Below the pieces are notes generated by a model. That model was not told the origin of the DNA. It did not search any database and saw nothing but the letters and a program-made list of their open reading frames with translations. The position numbers were made by a program, and so were the translations under genes. A DNA stretch of 64,000 nucleotides from an uncultured Actinomycetes bacterium (GTDB lineage: Bacteria; Actinomycetota; Actinomycetes; S36-B12; UBA10799): assembly GCA_946803585.1 (NCBI GenBank), contig CAMPEQ010000003.1, forward strand, positions 52,370 to 116,369, written 5' to 3'. Below, piece after piece: positions 45,114 through 54,900 of the stretch (positions are counted from its first letter, which is position 1; each line of letters begins with the position of its first letter).

Positions 45114-47261
45114 CTACTCCGTGCCCGCTTCCGGGCCCAGAGTGTCGCTCGGTCGACCGTCTCCGCCGAGCGAGCGTGGCACCTCACCCTTATCGATGAT
45201 GTCGTGCAGTTGCTGTTCGGTGACTGGCTCACCGTTGGCCTTTCCAAGCCACTGGCCAACCGTCTTCTCGACCTTCGCCTCTTCTGCTTCTCGCTTCTTG
45301 AGATCCTCGGTGGCCTCAGCCTTCTCCCAGTTACGGGCGGCCTCCCACTGCAACTCCCGAACGCGAAGGGCCTGCTGAACGCTATTCATCTGATCGCTGG
45401 TTGCGGGGAGACGAAATACAGTTTGCACCGCGCCAGGGATCTCCACTCGGTAGTCGTGGCCGCCTTCTGCGAATACGCCTGGGGTTGGAGTCAAGGCGTT
45501 GAGCATGTCGATGAAGGTCTGCAAGAACGTGACAAACGGGATCCACGTTGTGCCCTTGGGGGTTCCGATTGGACGGGTGCTGTCCGGGCCTAGCCATGCA
45601 GGCTGGCGCCAGAGCAAACTCGACCCAAACTTCGGGATCGGATCGTCACCGTTTTGAAGCAGTAGGTAGCGAACTCTCGACCGGTCCTGGGGGTCGAGGC
45701 GATGCCAGTCCTGGACACTGCGCGGTATGTAGATCTCACCGGGTCCGACCTGCGGGGCATCGGCGATTGTGCGCTTTCCCCACAGCTGCTTCTTCCATTT
45801 GGAGGCAGCTGGGGTGCCGACCCACACAGCCGCATCAAGTCCGACGGCCTTGAGTCCGTCTTCCCCTTGATCTGTGAACATTCCTTGGCTGACTTCTGAT
45901 CCCAAGCTCTCACCGAACAGCACGAATCGCGGCCGCTTCTCGGGAGCAGTAGCCAGCAGACGGGTAACGATCCGATCCACCACCAGGCGCGTTTGCCGAA
46001 TCCCGAGCGGAACGAGTTGCAAGGAGAAAGCCGAGGGCAGTACCGAATACTCGATGCACATACTCGCGCAGTCGCCTCGGGTCAGATACTCCAACGTCTC
46101 ACATGCCACGTAGTTGACGTAGCCGGAGCCAGTGGGCGAGAACAGCGCCAGCACGTCGCGGTCAAATGCGTGGGTTCGCTCCAACTCCGCCATCATGAGG
46201 TCCACGCGCGCCTCATCATCGGCGGCAGCCTGCAACGACGCGTAGACCCGAATCGGCTGCTTTGCCGGCTCGTCCATTACTCGCGAGATCGCATCGGGCT
46301 CCAGCACCATGCTCAGCCAGCGCCGCCCCTCGCGGCTTTGGGCACTCCAAGGGATTCCCGACTCGGGCGATCCGGTGACCTCCGGAATCGTCGGCGCGAT
46401 GCTGTGCGCCACTTCCTCGCCCTCGCCAGCCTTGTTGAGCACCGACATCAGCTTGCTGAGCAGCAGTCGGCCCGCGATCGCGGACGCAGCGAAGGTTGTC
46501 ACGCGCCCCGCGGTGACGTGGTCCTGGGGCGCCCCGCCAAGTACGCGCGCAGCCAAACTCGAGGACTGCTCCGCCAGATAGGACTCGCCGTGGGCAAATC
46601 CCAGCAGCGCACCGGTGATCCCAACAGAAATACCGATGGCCTGTTGCGGATTGACCTCACGATGGGAGTCCTCGAAAAGCGAACCATCCTCTAGTTGCGC
46701 GCCGACTGTCTGTTCGGAGTTGCGCAAGAACAGGTAGGTTCCACCCGCGGCGACACCAGCTAGTGCAGCAGTAACGGCAACCCGTTTGGGCCCGCTGACC
46801 TTCGAGGTCAGGACGCTGCTTGCTCGGCTCGCAAGCGATGATAGACCGAGTGCGCAGATTCCAAGACCGGCCAATCGGACACCCGATCGTCGATGCGACT
46901 CATGTTCCCTGTTCGGCACCGCCTTGACCAGAGCTGCCCCGGAGACGCTCAACATGGCCTCTCCAAGGGCATCGGAACCTGGCAGTCGTCGAGTTAGCGA
47001 CTCAAGCAACGAGTTACTCGCCGTGGCTACCCCATAGGCAGTCGCCGCACTAAGCCCCGAGATGATCGCCTGATCGCGGGTGCCCCTGGTGAGTAGGTTC
47101 GGCTGGAACGAACTCCCAATCGCCATCGCGCCGAGGAAGATACCGGCCCGCGATGAGCCGTCCGGCGCGGAAATGTTGGGAGTGAGATCAACTGCGTCTG
47201 AGGTGCCCATACCCGCCATCTTGCCCGCAGACGTGTCTCGTTCGCGCGCCGTCGGCCGCAC
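45114..47261 (-). CDS. Abhydrolase_9-type membrane alpha/beta-hydrolase, copy 2
   Basis: Protein of 715 residues with the same layout as the copy at 17815-19941: hydrophobic segments in the first 330 residues, then an alpha/beta-hydrolase domain with elbow GESLGSE, Ser452. It ends in a charged coiled-coil-like stretch and a disordered Gly/Asp-rich tail (about residues 650-715). Shared blocks with copy 1 include YVNYVACETLEYLTRGDCA against YVSYTFAESVEYLTLGNCA. The substrate is unknown. The start could also be MGTSDAVD, 17 codons in. Confidence 0.83.
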   Translation of the reverse strand: MRPTARERDTSAGKMAGMGTSDAVDLTPNISAPDGSSRAGIFLGAMAIGSSFQPNLLTRGTRDQAIISGLSAATAYGVATASNSLLESLTRRLPGSDALGEAMLSVSGAALVKAVPNREHESHRRSGVRLAGLGICALGLSSLASRASSVLTSKVSGPKRVAVTAALAGVAAGGTYLFLRNSEQTVGAQLEDGSLFEDSHREVNPQQAIGISVGITGALLGFAHGESYLAEQSSSLAARVLGGAPQDHVTAGRVTTFAASAIAGRLLLSKLMSVLNKAGEGEEVAHSIAPTIPEVTGSPESGIPWSAQSREGRRWLSMVLEPDAISRVMDEPAKQPIRVYASLQAAADDEARVDLMMAELERTHAFDRDVLALFSPTGSGYVNYVACETLEYLTRGDCASMCIEYSVLPSAFSLQLVPLGIRQTRLVVDRIVTRLLATAPEKRPRFVLFGESLGSEVSQGMFTDQGEDGLKAVGLDAAVWVGTPAASKWKKQLWGKRTIADAPQVGPGEIYIPRSVQDWHRLDPQDRSRVRYLLLQNGDDPIPKFGSSLLWRQPAWLGPDSTRPIGTPKGTTWIPFVTFLQTFIDMLNALTPTPGVFAEGGHDYRVEIPGAVQTVFRLPATSDQMNSVQQALRVRELQWEAARNWEKAEATEDLKKREAEEAKVEKTVGQWLGKANGEPVTEQQLHDIIDKGEVPRSLGGDGRPSDTLGPEAGTE

Positions 47262-47280
47262 GAAGGGCTAGGTTGGGTCA

Positions 47281-48057
47281 ATGCCTCAACAGTTCTTTGC
47301 ACTGATCCCCGTCGTCCGCATCGCCGGTGGCACTTCAACGCTGCCACCCTCGCCTGGAAGCTCCGAGGGCCCGACCGCCGCCAGCCCAATCGAAGCCGCT
47401 CGGTATTGGGCATCGCAGGGCGCACAACGCATCCAGGTAGTCGATGCCGATGCCGCAGCAGGGAAAGCTCCGAACACTCGGATCATTTCCGACCTCGTTC
47501 ACAAGATGCACAACCACGCTCGCATCGACCTAGTTTCCGGTGCATTTGACGATGCAACACTTGCCGAGGCCGCGCACACCAAAGCAGCCCAGGTTGTCTT
47601 GAGCACAAAGGCCGTTGCCGACCTTGACTTCCTCAACCGCGCAATCAAGGCCTACAACCACGAGATCAGTCTGCGTCTCGTGATTGGCGATGGCGGCGCC
47701 CTACATGCGCCAGGAACAGTCGCCGATGGCCTGGATATCTGGACGCTACTTCCACAACTAGACGCGACCGGGATCTCGCATTACCTCGTCGTGGACGCAG
47801 CAACCGGTGGGCACTGGTGGTCACGCCACCACAGCGTCCTCGCGCAGTTTGTCCCCTCGACGTCAGTGCCGGTGACCGCCGGTTCGGGTGTCTCCAGCCT
47901 CGAGAACATCCACGATCTATGTAATCTTGCCGAGGACGGGTTAGACGGGGTTGTCATCGGTCACGCCCTGGACACCGGCGCTTTCACCTACGCCGAGGCC
48001 CGAACTGGAGCCGAATCGCGCTACGACCCCTACGAGTGGGGCCCCGCTCGGCCTTAG
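47281..48057 (+). CDS. HisA/HisF-like TIM-barrel protein lacking the N-terminal catalytic Asp
   Basis: Protein of 258 residues with the repeated half-barrel layout of HisA/HisF/PriA. In active HisA and PriA the first strand reads IPAVDV, with catalytic Asp; here it is LIPVVRIAGG with Arg13 in that place. In the second half VVDAATGGHWW stands where the second catalytic region (often TDIxxDG) is expected; the first Asp is kept but the DG is not. Phosphate-binding Gly-rich ends (TAGSGVSS, VVIGHAL) remain. No other his genes are adjacent. It may be a diverged paralogue with another substrate or a structural role. Start ATG is 19 bases from the divergent gene. Confidence 0.78.
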   Translation: MPQQFFALIPVVRIAGGTSTLPPSPGSSEGPTAASPIEAARYWASQGAQRIQVVDADAAAGKAPNTRIISDLVHKMHNHARIDLVSGAFDDATLAEAAHTKAAQVVLSTKAVADLDFLNRAIKAYNHEISLRLVIGDGGALHAPGTVADGLDIWTLLPQLDATGISHYLVVDAATGGHWWSRHHSVLAQFVPSTSVPVTAGSGVSSLENIHDLCNLAEDGLDGVVIGHALDTGAFTYAEARTGAESRYDPYEWGPARP

Positions 48058-48082
48058 GCCCGAGCTAGATCCAACCCACGGC

Positions 48083-48134
48083 GCTTCTGCTGGGCAAATC
48101 GGTTGGGATAGCGACCGTTTGACCCAGTAGAAGC
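48083..48134. terminator. long imperfect hairpin between convergent genes
   Basis: Two 21-base arms (48083-48103 and 48114-48134) pair with four mismatches around a 10-base loop. The arms include GCTTCT/AGAAGC and CTGGG/CCCAG. It fills most of the 78-base gap between the HisA-like gene and the PQ-loop gene, one base past the stop of the latter, so it probably terminates both. Confidence 0.65.
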
Positions 48135-48135
48135 A

Positions 48136-48798
48136 CTAGACGCTGGTTTTGACGGGTTCCTCGGCAGATATCTCTCGCGACGATGGGGTGGTGGCGGGTA
48201 GTTCGCCGGTGCGGTTCGCCTTGTTCCGGTACTCCGCGATCAGGATGATGATCGAGGCCAGGATTCCGATGACGTTTGTTGCTAGGACTGGGACGTCCAT
48301 CATCATGACGCCGTAGATCAGCCATGAGGTCATTGCCGCGATCATGAGGTACCAGGTCGCCGGCGATACGGTCGTAGCGATCCCCCGGCGAGACGACGAG
48401 ATGGAGTCAACTACCTGTGGCCACCTAGCAACGAAGGCCCAGACAACCGCGACGTAGCCAACTGCTAGTGGCGGGATGACGAACATCAACGCGATGTAGG
48501 CAACGGTGGCGACGACAGCTAGAACGATCTTGCCAACCGACATCTGCCGACGCGAGACCAAAGCGACCGCCACGATGGCGAGCGCACCAATCACTGGAAG
48601 TACGTTCCCCATGATTTGCGGCAGCTCAAAGAGGCGGATTCCGTAGATCAGGAAGGTCAAACAACACAGCGCCTGCATGATCCAGGCCGGAACACTGACA
48701 CCAACGGCATCGCGTTCGCGCATGATTTTCACCAGCTGCGGAATAGCCAAAGCAGACACAAGAAGTGCACCGATGTAGCCGAATATCTGTGCGTCCAC
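48136..48798 (-). CDS. PQ-loop repeat membrane protein (SWEET-like)
   Basis: Integral membrane protein of 220 residues with about seven helices in two three-helix bundles. The first bundle has ALAIPQLVKIMRERDAVGVS and the second AFVARWPQVVDSISS, each with the PQ motif of PQ-loop/SWEET proteins. Bacterial members include half-size sugar transporters (SemiSWEETs); this is a two-repeat version and its substrate is unknown. An open frame extends to 48882, but GTG at 48798 is preferred because TTGGGAG lies 7 bases upstream. It follows the giant gene on the same strand with 145 bases between. Confidence 0.78.
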   Translation of the reverse strand: MDAQIFGYIGALLVSALAIPQLVKIMRERDAVGVSVPAWIMQALCCLTFLIYGIRLFELPQIMGNVLPVIGALAIVAVALVSRRQMSVGKIVLAVVATVAYIALMFVIPPLAVGYVAVVWAFVARWPQVVDSISSSRRGIATTVSPATWYLMIAAMTSWLIYGVMMMDVPVLATNVIGILASIIILIAEYRNKANRTGELPATTPSSREISAEEPVKTSV

Positions 48799-48943
48799 GC
48801 GAGACTCCCAAGTTCTAGTTGCAACCTGACCGTCCGCTGTGTTGCACACCGCAGGCCAGGCTCGTAGTTGGGTTGTGCCCACCTAGCGAGCGCTCACACC
48901 CGATGCGGGATGAAACTCTGCGTCGGCGGACGGCGACCGGCTT

Positions 48944-51900
48944 CTACTTAGCTTTAAACTTGATCTTCTTTGACTTCTTGCTCTTACCGAAGACGTTCTG
49001 CACCTGCACGAAGCACTTGTACTTCTTACCTGGGGTCAACTTCGAGACCTTGAGCTTGGCACCTCGACCGGCGGCCTTCTGCTTTGAGCCCTTAGCTTTG
49101 CAGACTGCCTCGGCTGCGGTGATCGGCGAGCCGCTTTGCGCGGTCCACCAGATCAAGACCTTCTTCTTCTTGACCTTGTGCTTGGTGATGACTGGCTTGC
49201 TCGGCGGAGTAGCTGGAGGGATGTAGACGGAAGCTTGTCCAGCAACTGAAGCCGTGCCAGCCAGGTAGTCGGTTCTCGCGGTTGTAACCGAGACCGTACT
49301 TCCCGCACCTTCACCGAGCCCCGTGACAGTCACGAGACCGGACCCATTGATGCTGGCCTGACCTGGGCTTCCTGCGGCAGACCAGGTGAACGATGGGTTG
49401 TAGTTCGTGATCTGGGTAGTGAACCCGCCGGTGGTTGGCGTGACAGCGGAGAAGGCCGGAACCAGCGGGGCACTCATTGGCTCCGCGGAGATCTGGGCCG
49501 ACCCCTGCTCGTATCCGTCCCGGTTACTCATGACAGTCAGCGTCGCAACCTGTCCGGGTTGTAGGCCAGTGACGCGCACTAGCCCTTGGTCGTTGACCGT
49601 TGCATCGCCGATCGTGCTTTCAGCGGTCCAGACATAGCTCGAGCTGAAGTTACTGATCTCGACCGTGAATGCCTGGTTGAGCCGCGATTCGTTAACAAGG
49701 ATCGGGTCCCGCTTTGCTTTGAGGGTCTTGGTCGAGACGGTCGCCGTTCCCGCGTCGTAGCTAGTGCGAGTGGTTGTCACCGTTGCGCTGACGTCAGTGA
49801 ATGCGTCAACCCCGGACACCGCTAGGTAGTTGCTCGACTCCCCGACGACAACCTCAGCTGTGCCGAGGGTCGACGTCGCGGACCACGTGAAGTCAGGGTC
49901 GTAGTTCAGGATCTCTGCGGTGAATCCCTCGTCGGAGGGAACGGCCGGTTCGAGCTCCGGAGTGAGTTGCCCACCCGTGGCTGCGGCACCAGTCTCTTCA
50001 GCTGAGCCGGTCTTATAGGCAGGATTACTCGCCGTCACAGTCACGGTCGACTGCTGCTCCGGTTCGAGGCCTGTGACAACCGCGACCCACTCATCATCGG
50101 CGAACTCGACGGCTGCGTCCCCGACCGTGGCGTCGGCACTCCAGGTGTACAGACCGTCGTAGTTCTCGATTACGACAGTGAAGCTCCGGTTTCCAGCAAC
50201 TGGCGTATCGCTGAGCTGAACGTCGTACGCTTCCCGCAGCGAGGTTCCGGAGCTATCGCTACTGCCATCGAAGTACGCCGGCGACTGGCTGGTGTTTACC
50301 GTTAGGGCGACCGTCTCTCCGTCAGCTAGACCGGTGACCACGATTGCGGCGGTGTCTCCGCTCGCAACGATATTCGCGTTCTCCGCTGCGGTATCCAGGC
50401 TCCAGTCAAAGTCGGGATCGTAGTTCGTGATCGGGATGGTGAAGCCGCCGTCTTGCGGCTCGACATCGCCAAAGGCTGGCTCTAGCGCAGCTTGAGTGGA
50501 AATACCGCTCGTCTCAGCGGAACCTTCACGGTAGCCCTCTTGTTCGGTGGTGACGGTGATCGTCGAGTTCTCACCGACACCCAATCCGGTGACCACCAGC
50601 AGGTCGTTTTCGTCATCGATGGTGGCTGATCCGGCAGTCGCCTGCGGATCCCACTCGAACTCCGAATCGTAGTTAGTGATTGGAGCCGTGAACCCACCAT
50701 CGTTAGGAACCGAATCCCCAAAGACCGGGGTCAGCGCCCCTGATAGCGCCGATGAGGTCTCCGAGCCCTCGCCGGTGACGTCCTGCGGCGTATCTGTTGT
50801 CACAGTCACCGTTGATGCTTGGCCGTCGGTCAAACCGGTGACGACAACTGAGGCATGGGTCGCATCTGCCACAACGAGGTCCGCAGCGCCGACAGTAGCG
50901 CTGGCATCCCACGTCCAGTCGGAATCGTAGTTAGTGATCTCGATGGTGAATCCGCCAACTTCGCGGACTGGGGTGTCGAACGTTGGGTTCAGCTGCCCAA
51001 GGATTGCCCGCCCGCTAACTTCGCCGGTGCCGTCAAAGTGACCGTCCCGATCGGTGTCCAAGGTCACCGTTGCCGGCTCGCTCGATTCCAGGCCTGTCAC
51101 CACAATCTCAGCAGTCAACTCGTCAATCACGAGTTCGACCGTTCCCGCCGTGGTGGTTTCGTCGTAGGTAAAGGCAGGGTCAAAGTTCGTGACCTCCGCG
51201 GTGAAACCATCGGCGGTCGCAGTGACCGGGCCGAACGTCGGATCCAGGGCAGCTGCCAATGAGGAGCCGGTGGTGTTGTTGCTACCGGGTAGGTAGCCGC
51301 TGCGCGTCGTGTCAACCGTGACGGTTGCGGACTCGCCGACTCCTAGTCCGGTCACAACGAGCAAGTCGGGTGAACCTGATGCGTCGATCTCAGCGGAGCC
51401 AGCCGTTGGGGTAAGCGTCCACGTGTAGGTCTCGTCGTAGTTCTCAACGACGACCTGGAAGCCACCATCTAGCGCGGTGACCGCACCGAACTCTGGAACG
51501 AGGGCTGCATTGAGAGCCGAGCCGCCGACACTGTTGCTGCCGACGAGGTAGCCCGCCTTGGTAGTCGTTACCGTTGCGACGACTCCGTCTCCGTCTGCGA
51601 GTCCACTTACTACCAGGACGCCGTCTGAACCGACGGTTCCATGATTCGAAGTCCATTCGTAGGAGTTGTCGTAGTTTGTGATCGGTACGGTGAACTCGCC
51701 GTCGCCGCTGACCATCGGTCCGAAGATTGGGTCCAAAGCCTCCATGAGCGCAAGGCCCTCGGCGTCGCTCGAACCGTCACGGTAACCCTCTTGCGTTGTC
51801 GTCACGGTCACTGTGGAGCTTTGACCCACGTTTAGATCGCTGACAACTAGTTCGGTACCAACGATTTCCGGTGTGCCGGCAGTGGCCGAGAGGTCCCATT

Positions 51901-54900
51901 CGAAGTTCGCGTCGTAGTTATCGATCGGGACGCTGAACTCGCCATCGGCAGGAACTGCCGCCCCGAACTCTGGGACGAGTGCGGCGTTGAGTGCCGAAGA
52001 GCTGACGGTATTGGAACCGGCGACTTCGCTGTCGGGAACTGCTGCCGTGACTGTCGCAATGGCTGCCTCACCGTCGGTGAGTCCGGTGACGGTGACGACC
52101 TGCTCAGTCTCTTCCCCAACAGTGACGGGGACGATCTCAGCCACACCCGCTGTCGTGATAACACTCCAGTCGTAGTCCGGGTCGTAGTTCGTGATCTGGG
52201 CGGTGAACTGGTGGACCCCGCGAACGGCTGGCGCAAACTCCGGCGTCAGCTCGGCGAGGGTGGAACGACCGGTGACAGCTGAACTACCGGTGACGGAATC
52301 AGCCCGTGCGGCATTCACGGTCGCCGTCGAGAAGGCACCTCCGCTAGCGAGACCGGTCACGGTTATTGAGTAGACGCTTCCAGCCTCGGTGATGGAGGCG
52401 CTGCCGGCCGTAGCCGACTCGGTCCAGGTGTAGGAGACGTCGTAGTTGGTGATCACGGCACTAAAGCCCTCGGACGAGCGAACCACCGGACCGAAGGTGG
52501 GTTCAAGAGCCGCCAGCAGCGACGTCCCGGTTGTAGGCGCCGAACCCGATGCGTAGCCGGCGCGAATCGTGGTTGCCGTGGCTGTCGCCTCGATACCGGG
52601 CGCCAGGCCTGTGACGACAACGTAGAACTCGCCGGACTCGGTGTCCTCGACGACAGCCGCCGAGCCTGGTGAACCCTCTGCCATCGTGGCAGACCACGTG
52701 TAAAGACCGTCGTGGTTGCTGATGAGCGAACGGAAGCCATCCGGGGTCGCAACTGCGGCATCCATTTCTGGCACATAGGCCACCAGAAGTGAGGTTCCCT
52801 CGACCGTGTTTGAACCGGAGACGAAGCCAGCCTGTTCAGTGGTGACCGTTGCGGTCACGGTGTCGTTTGCACCCAATCCGGAGACCGAGACAACATGGGT
52901 TTCACCAACTTCAACGACGTCTGCCTCGCCACTGGGAACCGTCGCCTCCCAGTCAAACGCACCGCTGTAGTTGGAGATAACGGCGGTGAAACCATCATCG
53001 GTCGGCACCGGCGCATCAAAGGTCGGGGTTAGCGCGCCCGCGAGTGACGTTCCCGTCGAGGTGCCACTTCCTGGTGCGAAGTCATCCCGGGTCGTGGAAA
53101 CCACCGCGGTCGCGGTCGTTTCTGCGTTTAGCCCTGTCACCACAACGAAGTAGTCACTGCCGTCTTGTGCGATGTTCGCGGCACCTGGTTCACCGTCAGC
53201 CATGCCTGGGAACCACTGGTAGTCGGTGCTGTAGTTCGTGATCTGCGCGCGGAATCCGTCAGCGGTTGCGACTGGTTCGGCGAAAGTCGGGTTCAACGGT
53301 CCTGCCAGGGACGCGCCTTCAACCTGACTCGATCCTGGAACGGATTCGGAGTTCGTTGCCGCAACCTCAACGGTAACGGTCGTCAACGGTGCCAGTCCCG
53401 CGACGAGCACCACGAAGTCCTCGCCATCGGCAACGACATCTGCTGTAGCGCCGGAAGGAACCGGCTCCACGATCGTTGCGTTCCAAGTGTAGGAACCGCT
53501 GTAGTTAGTGATCTCTGAAGTAAAGCCATCTGGCGTGGAGACCGGGGCCGCGAGAACCGGGGTCAACGCAGCGTCAAGCGCCGTTCCCTGGACGCTGCCC
53601 GAACCAGCTTCATAGCCTGTGCGTGCCGTGCCCACTGTCAGCAGCGCCGTGGCTCCGTCATCAAGACCGTCGACCGTGACCACACCCGCTTCGGAGATCT
53701 CGCATTCGGTGCCGCAGCCAACAGGTGCGTCACCAGGAATGGACGTCACCGACGTGACCGCGAAGTCCTCGGGAGCAGCATCACCAAAGTTGGTGATCTG
53801 TACGGTGAATCCGCCATCGGTGCGCACTGGTGAGCCGAAGGTAGGGATGAGCTTGGCACCCAACGATGAGCCAGTTACCGGGCTCGATCCTGGTGCGTAG
53901 TCGGTGCGTGTTGTCGTGACGTTCGCGGTCGTCTCGGTTGCTGGATCAAGTCCGGTGACCTCAACGTAGTAGCTTCCGTCATCCTCGATGAACGCCGCTT
54001 CACCAGCGCCCTCACCAGCGATCGCCGCAGCCCAGTTGTAGTTGGCGTCGTAATTGGTGACCTCTGCCCGGAACCCGTCCGGGGTGGCCACGGCCGCGTC
54101 AACCGTCGGCAGGTAGGCGGCTAGTAGTGCGGTGCCGTCGGCGGTTCCTTCCCCGGTCGCAAAGTCTGTCCGAGTGGTCGTGACGGTTGCCGTCGCGAAC
54201 TCGCCGGCATCTAGTCCGGTGACCTCAACGACGAAGTCCTCTCCGCTTGCAACAACCTCCGCGGCGCCCTCGGTCGACGTCGCAGTCCAGGTGAACAGCG
54301 GGTCGTAGTTGGTAATAACCGCGGTGAAGCCATCTACCGTCCGAACCGAAGGATCGAACGTGGGGACGAGCACCTCACCCAGCGCAGCTCCGGTTACCGG
54401 GGCTGATCCGTTAGCGTGATCGGTGATAGCTGTCGTCACGGTTGCGGTACTCGACTCGGCAGGATCCAGGCCAGTGACCTCAACAAACCAATCGTCACCA
54501 ACATTGATGATCTCGGCGGATCCTGGGCCCTCGTCTGCGATCGTCGCCGACCAGGTAATCGACGGATCTGCGTCATAGTTGGTGATCTGTGCTCGATAGC
54601 CATCTGCACTGCCTACGGCTGGATCGATAGCGGGAACCAATGCAGCAAGTAGCGAGGTTCCTTCAACAGTTCCCGTGCCTGGGGTGTAGCCACTGCGGGT
54701 TGTTGTCACGGTCGCCGTGACAGTCGCATCAGCACCAAAGCCGGTTACCTCGACGACGAAGTCCTCCCCGTCGGCGACAACGGCTGCGGTGCCGCCGTCA
54801 ACTGTTGCACCCCAGGTGAAGGCGCCGTTGTAGTTAGTGATGACTGCGGTGAAACCGTCTGCTGTACGGACAGGTGCATCGAATGTTGGGTCGAGCTGCC

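Noticed and set aside
48944..49225. LPXTG sorting signal or membrane anchor at the end of the giant proteins
   Set aside because: I looked for LPxTG, a hydrophobic helix and an RK tail and found only a soluble, lysine-rich domain.
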